64,000 bases of DNA from NCBI GenBank assembly GCA_963974125.1, contig CAXBCH010000006.1, positions 62,001 to 126,000 of the forward strand, given 5' to 3'. This DNA comes from Haliea sp963974125 (GTDB taxonomy: Bacteria > Pseudomonadota > Gammaproteobacteria > Pseudomonadales > Halieaceae). The notes below the pieces were generated by a model. That model was not told the DNA's origin and did not search any database. It worked only from the letters and a program-made list of their open reading frames with translations. Made by a program: the position numbers and the translations under genes. The first letter of the stretch is position 1. Every line of letters starts with the position of its first letter. Shown here piece by piece: positions 1 through 7,079 of this stretch.

Positions 1-2
1 GA

Positions 3-149
3 CACGTGGGCGTCAGTATCGGCATAGCCATTCACGATCGCCGGGAAGAGGGAACCAGCGCCCTGGTAAAGCGCGCGGATACCGCCATGTACACCGCCAA
101 GGCCGCCGGTCGCAATACCTGGCGCCGGGCACCCGGGGGAGTTGTTTGA
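3..149 (+). CDS. GGDEF-domain protein, C-terminal end (partial)
   Basis: Reading frame 3 is open from the window edge to TGA at 147-149 and gives 48 residues. They match the end of a diguanylate cyclase GGDEF domain: the SIGIA strand, then a KRADTAMYTAKAAGRN helix, which is the usual 'ADxALYxAKxxGRN' signature. Such domains make cyclic di-GMP from two GTP. The GGDEF active-site loop and any sensor domain lie outside the window, so activity cannot be judged. The next gene starts only 2 bases after the stop. Confidence 0.8.
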   Translation, partial: HVGVSIGIAIHDRREEGTSALVKRADTAMYTAKAAGRNTWRRAPGGVV

Positions 150-151
150 AG

Positions 152-409
152 ATGATCGGTGTAACTCGCACAGGCGCCCCTGTCCTGCATATCAATGCGG
201 TGTGGGATGATGAGGCCAAGGTCTGGACCGCTACCAGTGAGGACTTACCTGGACCCGCGACAGAGGCGGCCACACAGGAGGGCCTGCTGCGGAAGCTACG
301 CATGATGGTCCCCGAGCTTCTCGAACTCAACGGCCTGGACCCAGACAGCGGCCTGGCTCCCCAGGAACTTCTTATCCACAGCGAGCAGCGCGCCTCTCTG
401 GCTTGCTGA
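152..409 (+). CDS. DUF1902 (HicB-like fold) small protein
   Basis: This 85-residue protein reads VLHINAVWDDEAKVW followed by TATSEDLPGPATEAAT, the pattern of DUF1902 proteins, which resemble the partial RNase-H fold of HicB antitoxins. I take ATG 152; a TTG two codons upstream is also in frame. No HicA toxin gene is next to it. Its stop codon directly abuts the integrase homology that follows in the same frame, so it may have arrived with, or been trapped by, the same mobile element. Function is unknown; an antitoxin-like role is only suggested by the fold. Confidence 0.7.
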   Translation: MIGVTRTGAPVLHINAVWDDEAKVWTATSEDLPGPATEAATQEGLLRKLRMMVPELLELNGLDPDSGLAPQELLIHSEQRASLAC

Positions 410-703
410 GGTGGCGCGCTGTCAGATGTGAGCGTCAGCAAGGTACCCAAGCTTCTTGGGCATGGCGCGACTGTCCACGGTTTCCGCGCCACCTTCCGCA
501 ACTGGGCGCACGAGCATACAAACTACCGGGACGAAGTCTGCGAACTGGCCCTGGCCCACGTGAACAGCGACACCACCCGGGCCGCATATGCACGTTCGGC
601 GTTGCTTGATAAGCGCCGCCTGCAAATGCAGGACTGGGAGCGGTTTGGCCGTGAGGGATTGCCGGTGAGGGGTAAGGTGATCAGAATTGGGAACGCAGAA
701 TGA
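410..703 (+). pseudogene. C-terminal remnant of a P4-type tyrosine integrase
   Basis: Frame 2 continues directly after the DUF1902 stop and carries only the last third of a tyrosine recombinase. The box II motif HGFRATFRNWAHE supplies the catalytic H-x-x-R, and LAHVNSDTTRAAYAR supplies the late His and the probable nucleophilic Tyr. The usual tail KRRLQMQDWERF follows. Recognisable integrase sequence (ALSDVSVSKVPKLLG) begins before the first possible start, GTG 428, so the N-terminus and arm-binding region are missing rather than mis-called. The gene cannot make an active integrase. It lies on the 3' side of tRNA-Arg, the usual site for this integrase family. Confidence 0.8.
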
Positions 704-768
704 TGAACATGGATGCACGTGGTCCGATGTTGATGTGACCAGCGGCGGCCTTATGATCTGTCAGGGCC

Positions 769-1077
769 TCAGGCCGCTTGGTGGGGAGTCGTATCTCGCT
801 CAACTTTCAGCTTCAGTCCCAGTCCGTGGACGATTTTGGTGAAGCTGGAAAGCTTGGGATTCCCACTCGCTGAGAGCATTTTGTACATGCTTTCGCGGCC
901 CAGGTGGGAGCGGTACGCCAAGCCGGTAATACCGTCTTCTTGGGCTTCAGCGATATTGCGCAAGGCCATCAGGATAACAGTCGCATCACCGTCTTCCAGC
1001 GCCTCGCTCAGGTATTCCGCCGCCACTTCGGGATCGCGCAGATGCTCGTTGTGGGTCACTCTGATATTACGCGCCAT
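769..1077 (-). CDS. HigA-type antitoxin (addiction module antidote protein)
   Basis: 102 residues. The sequence VAAEYLSEALEDGDATVILMA leads into a helix-turn-helix with LGRESMYKMLSASGNPKLSS, typical of the 'putative addiction module antidote' branch of Xre-like HigA proteins. It should bind the toxin and repress the operon. The ATG at 1077 is chosen because GGAGG stands about 8 bases upstream; an open frame extends further 5' but overlaps the toxin. The gene overlaps the toxin stop by 11 bases, implying coupled translation. Confidence 0.85.
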   Translation of the reverse strand: MARNIRVTHNEHLRDPEVAAEYLSEALEDGDATVILMALRNIAEAQEDGITGLAYRSHLGRESMYKMLSASGNPKLSSFTKIVHGLGLKLKVERDTTPHQAA

Positions 1078-1411
1078 GAGGATACCTCCGTTGGTGATCT
1101 TGCCAGTAGGCTTTCGCCTGTTTGATATCTTTGGCTTGGGTAGACTTGTCACCACCACAGAGCAACAGGTACACCCGCTGCCCCTCCTTGCCGTAATACA
1201 CTCGATAACCAGGGCCATAGTGGATTCTCAGCTCACTGAGACCGTCACCTATCGGTTGCGAGTCCCCAAACAGCCCCAGCTCCATCCGGTCCACTTGCAT
1301 GATGACTTTGGCTTTCGCCTTCGCATCACGCAGACCCCCAAGCCAATCGGCATAGGGGCTTTTCCCGTGTTCGTCCGTGTACTCGTTAACGGTATTTTTT
1401 GTAGTGGACAC
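1067..1411 (-). CDS. RelE/HigB-superfamily toxin (phage Gp49-like)
   Basis: 114 residues beginning at GTG 1411. It contains YADWLGGLRDAKAKAKV, LRIHYGPGYRVYYG and the tail LLLCGGDKSTQAKDIKQA, the hallmark order of the Gp49-like 'addiction module killer protein' family. These are ribosome-dependent mRNA interferases related to HigB and RelE. Toxin-first order followed by the antitoxin is the HigBA arrangement. No Shine-Dalgarno sequence precedes the GTG, and a candidate promoter ends so close to it that the transcript may be nearly leaderless. An earlier start would read through the operator palindrome and is less likely. Confidence 0.8.
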   Translation of the reverse strand: MSTTKNTVNEYTDEHGKSPYADWLGGLRDAKAKAKVIMQVDRMELGLFGDSQPIGDGLSELRIHYGPGYRVYYGKEGQRVYLLLCGGDKSTQAKDIKQAKAYWQDHQRRYPHGA

Positions 1412-1417
1412 ATCTTT

Positions 1418-1445
1418 ATTGTATCCCTTAGGATACAATTTGCAA
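1418..1445 (-). promoter_or_regulatory. Toxin-antitoxin promoter with palindromic operator
   Basis: A perfect 9-base inverted repeat (ATTGTATCC, 4-base spacer, GGATACAAT; 1418-1439) stands directly before the toxin GTG. On the minus strand TTGCAA (1440-1445) and TACAAT (1418-1423) are spaced by 16 bases as candidate -35 and -10 boxes, so the palindrome covers the spacer and the -10 box. This is where an antitoxin would bind to autoregulate. Confidence 0.6.
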
Positions 1446-1776
1446 CCAGTCTTTTTCTTCTTCGAATTCCAGATCGAGCGCTGCCAGCAAATTCTTCCTC
1501 CGTGGCCTCCGGTTGTTCTTCCATGCGGTTGGCTGGGTGCATGGTCGATTGGCGGAACCAAAACCGTGATCGAGGTAACGCGGTGCCTGGAGACCCATCC
1601 AACCCAGACTTATCCAAAGACGCCTAGGTATACTGGGCACCCATAACCCGGGTCAGAATTGGATGGAAACCTGGGGCAGTTTTAAACGGCAACCAACAGC
1701 CAGTGGTCACTATTTGGTCACTGATTTAGGATTTGGCGATTTTGTTAGTATCCGCTACCGCTTAAACTCTTGTATT
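1446..1776. other. Gene-free stretch between toxin-antitoxin pair and tRNA-Arg
   Basis: I see no convincing gene here. Short frames on the minus strand are in different phases and lack a start with a ribosome site. A short direct repeat (GGTCACT at about 1703 and 1714) lies near the tRNA 3' end. The stretch probably represents the junction side of the old insertion. Confidence 0.4.
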
Positions 1777-1853
1777 TGGTACCCCCGGCAGGACTCAAAC
1801 CTGCGGCCTACCCCTTAGGAGGGGGTCGCTCTATTCAACTGAGCTACGGGGGC
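1777..1853 (-). tRNA. tRNA-Arg (anticodon CCU)
   Basis: The minus strand folds as a tRNA: acceptor GCCCCCG pairs with CGGGGGT, the D-arm is TAGCTCAGTTGAATAGAGC, and the anticodon stem-loop has CTCCTAA with anticodon CCT. The T-arm is GCAGGTTTGAGTCCTGC and the 3' end is an encoded CCA. Its 3' end faces the integrase remnant and toxin-antitoxin pair, consistent with use as a phage or island attachment site. Confidence 0.95.
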
Positions 1854-1871
1854 GTTGCGGGCGGCAGTATA

Positions 1872-2882
1872 TCAGCCGTCGATATCCACGCAAATCTTGC
1901 CGAAGTGCTGCTGCGACTCCTGGTGGCGGAAAGCGTCGGCCAGCTGGTCGAGGGGGTAGCGGCTGTCGATCACTGGCCTGATGCCGCCGGCCTCAACCGC
2001 GGCGATCATGTCCAGCTGCTGGGCACGGCTGCCAACGGTGATGCCGCTAATGCGGGCGTTCTTCTGGAACAGTTCGGCGGTCGGCACCTCGCCCGAAAGA
2101 CCGGTGAGAACACCGATCATGCTGATACAGCCGTCAAACGCCACCGCCTTGACAGACTGGGCCACGGTACCGGAACCGCCCACTTCCACCACCAGGTCGG
2201 CGCCGCGGCCGCCGGTCAACTCCAGCACCCGTCTGCCCCACTCCGGCGTATCGCGGTAGTTGATCAGCTGCTCTGCGCCCAGCGCGGCCAGGCGTTCCAG
2301 CTTGGCGTCAGAGGACGAGGTGGCAATTACCCGGCAACCCATCTGGCGGGCGAACTGCAGCGCAAAGATCGAGACCCCGCCGCTGCCCTGCACCAGCACC
2401 CAGTCGCCGGGCTTTAGCGTGGTCTCAACCACCAGCGCGCGCCAGGCGGTGAGACCGGCGCAGGTCAGGGTGGCGGCTTCGTGAAAGTCCAAGCCCGCCG
2501 GCATGCGGGTGAAGCCCCGGGCCGGCATGGTGACCGTTTCCGCCGCGAAGCCGTCGACGTTGTCCCCGGGGACTCCCAGCAGCTTCTCGTAGGCGGGGCG
2601 GCCGTCGAGCCAGTTGGGGAAGAAGCAGCTCAGCACCTTGTCGCCCACGGCAAAATCATCGACGCCCTCGCCCACCGCGGTGACCACGCCGGCGCCGTCG
2701 GACATGGGAATGCGACCGTCATCGGTGGGGAGCAGGCCGGTCACTACCACATAGTCATGGAAGTTCAGCGAGCTGGCCTTGACCGCCACCTGGATTTCAC
2801 CGTGACCCGGAGCGCGGGGCTCAACCTCGATCTGTGCCAGCTGGTCCAGTCCGGCGGGCCTGGGTACCGATATTGCGCGCAT
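1872..2882 (-). CDS. Zinc-independent MDR oxidoreductase (NADPH:quinone reductase-like)
   Basis: 336 residues of the medium-chain dehydrogenase/reductase family. The GroES-like half contains SLNFHDYVVVTGLLP and PMSDGAGVVTAVGEGV. The Rossmann half has VLVQGSGGVSIFALQFARQMGCRVIA, the AxGGVG-type NADP loop. The cysteine and histidine zinc ligands of alcohol dehydrogenases are absent at the usual places, so it is more likely a quinone or enoyl reductase type. Substrate cannot be told. AAGGAGAG sits 6 bases before ATG 2882. It is downstream of, and on the same strand as, the DUF3429/DUF3833 genes and may be co-transcribed with them. Confidence 0.85.
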   Translation of the reverse strand: MRAISVPRPAGLDQLAQIEVEPRAPGHGEIQVAVKASSLNFHDYVVVTGLLPTDDGRIPMSDGAGVVTAVGEGVDDFAVGDKVLSCFFPNWLDGRPAYEKLLGVPGDNVDGFAAETVTMPARGFTRMPAGLDFHEAATLTCAGLTAWRALVVETTLKPGDWVLVQGSGGVSIFALQFARQMGCRVIATSSSDAKLERLAALGAEQLINYRDTPEWGRRVLELTGGRGADLVVEVGGSGTVAQSVKAVAFDGCISMIGVLTGLSGEVPTAELFQKNARISGITVGSRAQQLDMIAAVEAGGIRPVIDSRYPLDQLADAFRHQESQQHFGKICVDIDG

Positions 2883-2921
2883 GCATGCTCTCCTTTAAAT
2901 GTCGGGTTATGTACGCCCTTT

Positions 2922-3359
2922 TCAGGCTGTGCCGCGGGCGATGAGGCCTGCAATGTAAGCAATGTGCAGCGCAACCACAAGCAGCGTCAGCTGCAAACGC
3001 AGGGAGGCGTACCAACCGCTGCGGCTGCCACTGCTGCGTTCGTACCACAGAGTCGCCAGATAGCCCAATGCCAGCAGTCCGGCGGCGATCACCGCCTGCG
3101 CGGTCAAAACACTGAGGGCAGCGAAGATGACGATGCCGTTGCTGACCACCAGCCGCAGCAGCTTGTCGGCGCCCTGCCGCTGCATGGCGGTGCCCCAGAG
3201 GCTGCCGGCGAGAAAGCAGAGTATGGCCAGTGAATAGATGACGAAGCCCTGCTGGGACAGAGTCCGGAGATAGTCGCGCAGAAACCAGATGCCCAGGACA
3301 AAAAGCAGGAAGGGCAGAACGCCGGCAAAGCCCAGCCCCCTGATTGTCAGTGCCACCAT
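2922..3359 (-). CDS. DUF3429 family inner-membrane protein
   Basis: 145 residues, almost all hydrophobic, with about four to five predicted membrane helices, for example GVLPFLLFVLGIWFL, FVIYSLAILCFLAGSLWG, IVIFAALSVLTAQAVIAAGLLALG and LTLLVVALHIAYIAGLIA. The helix containing FLAGSLWG is typical of DUF3429. Function is unknown in this family. The start ATG 3359 is 10 bases after the stop of the DUF3833 lipoprotein gene, so the two form an operon. Confidence 0.8.
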   Translation of the reverse strand: MVALTIRGLGFAGVLPFLLFVLGIWFLRDYLRTLSQQGFVIYSLAILCFLAGSLWGTAMQRQGADKLLRLVVSNGIVIFAALSVLTAQAVIAAGLLALGYLATLWYERSSGSRSGWYASLRLQLTLLVVALHIAYIAGLIARGTA

Positions 3360-3369
3360 GGCGCCGCTG

Positions 3370-3909
3370 TCAGTCGCCGCGTTTTTCGATCACCAGCAGG
3401 ATCTCCCCTACCCGGATGCCGAACTTTTTCATGGACGACTCGTTGATCAGCATGGTCGGATTGACCAGGTACATGCGATCGTCGATGCGCAGGTCGAGAG
3501 TGCCGTCGTTATAGGGAATGCGCAGCACGTAATCGAGAAACATGCTGTTGCCGGCGAGGGTAATCCGGCCGTCGCCGACGACGTCGCCGGCGGTGCCAAT
3601 ATAACTGCCGTCGTCCTGCGGGGTCAGGGTCCACACCCGACGCTCGGGCTCGCCATCGTCAAAGACAAAGTCCTCTTCCAGGGTGCCGATGCCGTCTTCC
3701 CACCAGGCCTTGATGTCGGCGTTGAAGTAGCGGATGACTTTGCCGCCACGATCCTTGATCACCCCGTGGGCAGTCAACTGCCCCTGGAAGAACTCCTCCG
3801 GCACCAGCAGCGGCCGATTGTCCGCATAGTCCTGCACGGTCACGGGGCTACAGCCGGCCAGACCGAGAGTCAGGGCCAGCAACAGGGAAACAGCGATTAA
3901 AAGGCGCAT
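3370..3909 (-). CDS. DUF3833 lipoprotein
   Basis: 179 residues. A lipoprotein signal (MRLLIAVSLLLALTLGLAGC) ends in a lipobox with Cys20. The mature part contains PEEFFQGQLTAHGVIKDRGG and WTLTPQDDGSYIGTAGDVVG, recognisable as DUF3833, a lipocalin-like beta-rich family of unknown function. It is first of a two-gene unit with the DUF3429 membrane protein; the two families commonly neighbour each other. Probably anchored in the outer or inner membrane facing the periplasm. Confidence 0.85.
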   Translation of the reverse strand: MRLLIAVSLLLALTLGLAGCSPVTVQDYADNRPLLVPEEFFQGQLTAHGVIKDRGGKVIRYFNADIKAWWEDGIGTLEEDFVFDDGEPERRVWTLTPQDDGSYIGTAGDVVGDGRITLAGNSMFLDYVLRIPYNDGTLDLRIDDRMYLVNPTMLINESSMKKFGIRVGEILLVIEKRGD

Positions 3910-3983
3910 GCAGGATCTCGCAGACTGTGTGGGTTCACACAGACTACGCAGAAGAGCCGGTATGGGATCACCGGCGCGGTGGA

Positions 3984-4328
3984 CTACAGGGTAAAACTCA
4001 CGCCGACGACCTGGCTGCAGGCCTGGCTGTCGACAAAACTGCGCAGGCGCGCCTGTATGCCGGACACATCCTGCTCCGGGATGCCGAACATGAGGCCGTC
4101 GAAGTATCCCAGGGCCTTGGCGAAAATTACATCGCCATCGGCCGCATCGTATTCATCCAGCACATCATCGGTCAGGGCCGCGTAATCGTCTTCATTGAGA
4201 TAGCCGAGGGAGTCCTGGGCCAGCACGCAGCTGAGGCGCTTGGCAGCGGCAAATTCGTCCGGGCCCAGCGCCAGGGCATGGACCTGCGTTGTGGCAATCA
4301 GCAGCAGTGCAGCAATAAGTAAACGCAT
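3984..4328 (-). CDS. Small secreted hypothetical protein
   Basis: 114 residues. A clear Sec signal peptide (MRLLIAALLLIATTQVHALA) is followed by an acidic mature region containing FAAAKRLSCVLAQDSLGYLN and QARLRSFVDSQACSQ. Two cysteines, about 70 residues apart, could form a disulphide. I do not recognise the family. It is monocistronic by spacing, and a Pho-box-like direct repeat lies 59-76 bases upstream of the start. Confidence 0.6.
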   Translation of the reverse strand: MRLLIAALLLIATTQVHALALGPDEFAAAKRLSCVLAQDSLGYLNEDDYAALTDDVLDEYDAADGDVIFAKALGYFDGLMFGIPEQDVSGIQARLRSFVDSQACSQVVGVSFTL

Positions 4329-4386
4329 GGTACTCTGTTCGTTCCTGATTCAGGGTGTCTGTAGGCGCTGATATTAGTGCGCGTTT

Positions 4387-4404
4387 GTGACACTCGTGTG
4401 ACAA
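4387..4404 (-). promoter_or_regulatory. Pho-box-like direct repeat
   Basis: Reading the minus strand, TTGTCAC and GTGTCAC are separated by ACGA, giving two 7-base tracts at an 11-base period. This resembles the PhoB box consensus CTGTCAT-N4-CTGTCAC (5 and 5-6 matches of 7). It precedes the small secreted protein gene on the same strand. Weak evidence on its own. Confidence 0.3.
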
Positions 4405-4435
4405 CAATATGAATTCTCAGGGGGAGCAATAGCCT

Positions 4436-5518
4436 ATGAGCCTGCGCGTCATCGTCTGGGGCACCGGCAACGTCGGCCGCCCCGCCATCCGGGCCGTTCT
4501 CACCCACGCCGACCTTGAGCTTGCCGGCGTTGTGGTCGCCAACCCGGACAAGGTCGGGGTCGATGTCGGCGTGCTGGCGGGTCTGGCGCCCATCGGCCTT
4601 GCGGCCACCGATGACTGGCCTGCGCTTCTGGCCACGGGTGCGGATGCGGTCGTCTATGCGGCGACCGCGGACACTCGCCCGGAAGCTGCCATGAGCGACC
4701 TGCTGGCCTGCCTCAATGCCGGCTGTGACGTTGTCGCCAGCGGCCTCTATGCGTTTCTGCACCCGCAGACAACCCTGCCCGAACTGCTTGCGCCGGTTCA
4801 GGCGGCCTGCGACCGGGGCAACAGCTCCCTGTTCGTGTCCGGAATCGACCCGGGCTGGGCCATGGACATGTTGCCGGCACTGGTCAGCGGCACCAGCTCT
4901 GCCATCACCGAGATCCGCAGCCGGGAAATCTTCAACTACGCACTCTACGACCAACCCAGGGTCGTGCGCGAGGTAATCGGCTTTGGTGGCTCGATGGATA
5001 CCCTGCCGATCATGCTCCACGACTTCGCCATCGAGATGGTCTGGGGACCCATGGTGAGGCTGGTGGGCGACGCCCTGAACTGTCCGGTCAGCGCCCTGGA
5101 GGTTGCTGTTGAACGGCAAGCACTGCAACGGGACATCAGGATACCCACCATGGGGCTGTTCGAGGCCGGCACCCAGGGTGCCTTCCGCTTCGAAATAGCC
5201 GGCATTACTGCCGGCGCGACACGCTTTGTGCTTGAACATATCACCCGCATCGACGACAGCTGTGCCCCGGACTGGCCCTACCCCCCTGAGGGCCAGGGCT
5301 GCCACCAGGTCCTCATCCGCGGCAATCCCAACATCACCCTGAGCCTGCATGCTGACGATGAGTACGAGGTCGGCGCCGGCGGCGGTGGCAATGCCTCGGC
5401 GGCCTGCTGGCTGGTCAACGCCATCCCGGCGGTATGCGGGGCCGGGCCCGGTATCCTGAGCGTGCTCGACCTGCCCCGGGTTGATGGCAGCCGGCAGTTG
5501 GGCAACCGGCTGCCCTGA
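4436..5518 (+). CDS. DapB/2,4-diaminopentanoate-dehydrogenase-like NAD(P) oxidoreductase
   Basis: 360 residues. The N-terminal Rossmann motif is VIVWGTGNVGRPAIRAVL, with GTGNVG as the dinucleotide loop. A middle domain contains VSGIDPGWAMDMLPALVSG, and the C-terminus has WLVNAIPAVCGAGPGI. This is the family annotated as 'dihydrodipicolinate reductase-like' or 'NAD(P)H-dependent amine dehydrogenase', which includes clostridial 2,4-diaminopentanoate dehydrogenase. GGGGGAG precedes ATG 4436. Two paralogues lie at 50571 and 53352. This copy is alone, without SDR partners, so its substrate is unknown. Confidence 0.8.
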   Translation: MSLRVIVWGTGNVGRPAIRAVLTHADLELAGVVVANPDKVGVDVGVLAGLAPIGLAATDDWPALLATGADAVVYAATADTRPEAAMSDLLACLNAGCDVVASGLYAFLHPQTTLPELLAPVQAACDRGNSSLFVSGIDPGWAMDMLPALVSGTSSAITEIRSREIFNYALYDQPRVVREVIGFGGSMDTLPIMLHDFAIEMVWGPMVRLVGDALNCPVSALEVAVERQALQRDIRIPTMGLFEAGTQGAFRFEIAGITAGATRFVLEHITRIDDSCAPDWPYPPEGQGCHQVLIRGNPNITLSLHADDEYEVGAGGGGNASAACWLVNAIPAVCGAGPGILSVLDLPRVDGSRQLGNRLP

Positions 5519-5524
5519 ACTGGC

Positions 5525-5553
5525 AAAAAAAACGCCGGCACAGGGCCGGCGTT
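5525..5553 (-). terminator. Rho-independent terminator of the lipoprotein gene
   Basis: Arms AACGCCGGC and GCCGGCGTT (5531-5539 and 5545-5553) form a 9-base GC-rich stem with a 5-base loop. On the minus strand the stem is followed by eight T residues. It ends transcription coming from the beta-helix lipoprotein gene and may act weakly in the other direction. Confidence 0.85.
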
Positions 5554-5587
5554 CAAGCGGGGGTATTACTGTTCTGTCAAAGTGCCA

Positions 5588-7018
5588 TTACAGCGACCCG
5601 GGAATGGTCCAGCCTTCATACCACAGGCTGCTGGCGTTCGGATCCACCGCGCCGGCATAGTCAGTGACGTCGAAGAAATCGGGGTCAGCGACGCTCACCG
5701 GGTAGGTGGCGTTGATGTCTTCGATATCCAGAGCGCCAACTGCAGACGACTCCGGCGCCTGGGATGCGTAGTTCTCATCCAGTTGCACATCGGACACCAG
5801 TGACGGCAGCAGGACCACATCACCGCTGATGTCGCAGTCCGCCACCACGTTGGTGTAGACCAGCTCGGTGCCTACCTGAGCAGCCCGCGAGGCGTCGACG
5901 CAGGTAGTCTCGCCCTGGAAGGCGTCGTCGTAGGTGAACACAGAGTGGTGGACAAAGCCGCCAGAGGTGGCCTTGAACACCGCCGCCTTGGCATTGGCAC
6001 CATTGCCGATAAAGGTCGCGTTGGCGATGGTCGGGATGGACAGGAAGTCCAGGGTGCCCTCGGTGTCCGCCTCGATCAGGTTGCCGCTGGCATCGGGACC
6101 CTGGATGGCAAGTAAGTACTGCACGTTACCGTTCCAGCCCTCGTCCCAGTCGATGGAGTCATCCTGGTTGCCGGTGAGCACCAGGTAGCGGGTGCTGACG
6201 GTGCCGCCGTAGTACTCGATGCCGTCATCGGCATTGTTGTGGATCTGGATGTATTCCATCTCGGTGCCGGCGCCGACCCCGATCAGGGAAATTCCGTTGA
6301 TCTCATTGCCGGTGGCGAATTCGAAACCGCCCTCGGCCACGACCACGTAGCGCAGCACACCGCTGCTGTCGTCGGGAGAATAACCACCGCCAAAGCCGGA
6401 TTCACCTTCGGAGTCGATGTTGCAGGCCACGGCACCCATGTCCGCCGTCAAACACTCGTTGTGCGGAGCGTAGCCGTGCAGGATCAGGCCGCCCCAGTCG
6501 CCGACGCCGTCAAAGCCGGGGTCGTCAGAACTGAAAATGATCGGTGCGTCGGCCGTACCCTCGGCCATGATCTTGGAGCCGCGGGTGATGATCATGTTGG
6601 CGAAGCTGCCGGTCTGGCCCTTGATCTGGGTGCCGGGCTGGATGCTGATGGTGGCGTCGACCACCGTGTCGCCATTGGCAAGGATACCCTCGTCAATCGA
6701 CATTTCCTGGTTGCCGTTGCCCACGGTAACCCTGGACTCCATGTACCAGACCTTGTCGCTGGTCAGGGTGCGGTCAACCAGGATAGTAGCCGGCAGTTGG
6801 CACACATCGTTGCCGTCAGCGTCCTTGGGCCGGGCGGAAGACCAGTCCGGGCAGATGGAAGTGGTGCCGGTGTCGCCACCGCCGCCGTCCGCAGGCGGGT
6901 TGGTAATGGTCGTTGGCGCGTCAATGTTGATGTTGGCCTCGTCGCCTTCGGAACATCCGTAAAGGCCACCGAGAGAGCTGAGCACCGCCGTAGCGATTGC
7001 CAATTTTTTCAGTTTCAT
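5588..7018 (-). CDS. Beta-helix-like surface lipoprotein paired with a TonB receptor
   Basis: 476 residues. The signal MKLKKLAIATAVLSSLGGLYGC has a lipobox with Cys22, followed by a low-complexity linker (PPADGGGGDTGTT). The body has repeated short beta segments such as TISIQPGTQIKGQ, GGLILHG, AGTEMEYIQIHNNADDGIEYYGG and VVAEGGFEFATG, suggesting a right-handed beta-helix. Related lipoproteins are found beside carboxypeptidase-regulatory-domain TonB receptors in marine gammaproteobacteria. AGGAG precedes the ATG, and a strong terminator follows. The 61-base gap from the receptor gene suggests one operon. Probably a ligand-binding surface partner; the ligand is unknown. Confidence 0.75.
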   Translation of the reverse strand: MKLKKLAIATAVLSSLGGLYGCSEGDEANINIDAPTTITNPPADGGGGDTGTTSICPDWSSARPKDADGNDVCQLPATILVDRTLTSDKVWYMESRVTVGNGNQEMSIDEGILANGDTVVDATISIQPGTQIKGQTGSFANMIITRGSKIMAEGTADAPIIFSSDDPGFDGVGDWGGLILHGYAPHNECLTADMGAVACNIDSEGESGFGGGYSPDDSSGVLRYVVVAEGGFEFATGNEINGISLIGVGAGTEMEYIQIHNNADDGIEYYGGTVSTRYLVLTGNQDDSIDWDEGWNGNVQYLLAIQGPDASGNLIEADTEGTLDFLSIPTIANATFIGNGANAKAAVFKATSGGFVHHSVFTYDDAFQGETTCVDASRAAQVGTELVYTNVVADCDISGDVVLLPSLVSDVQLDENYASQAPESSAVGALDIEDINATYPVSVADPDFFDVTDYAGAVDPNASSLWYEGWTIPGSL

Positions 7019-7079
7019 AACTTCTCCTGGGTTTTCTCTGGTAGGTTTAATTTACTGCTGCCCCACGGCGAGCTTCCGA

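Noticed and set aside
438..448. Possible second copy of the tRNA-Arg 3' end (GGTACCC) at the integrase stump
   Set aside because: Only seven bases agree, and they lie inside the integrase coding homology; chance is sufficient.
1428..1640. Short minus-strand frames upstream of the toxin that look locally protein-like (LLAALDLEFEEEKDWLQI)
   Set aside because: The plausible pieces lie in different phases and have no start or ribosome site; at most they are a degraded remnant.
1703..1722. GGTCACT direct repeat as a possible attachment site
   Set aside because: Only seven bases and not matching the tRNA 3' end, so it does not qualify as an att core.
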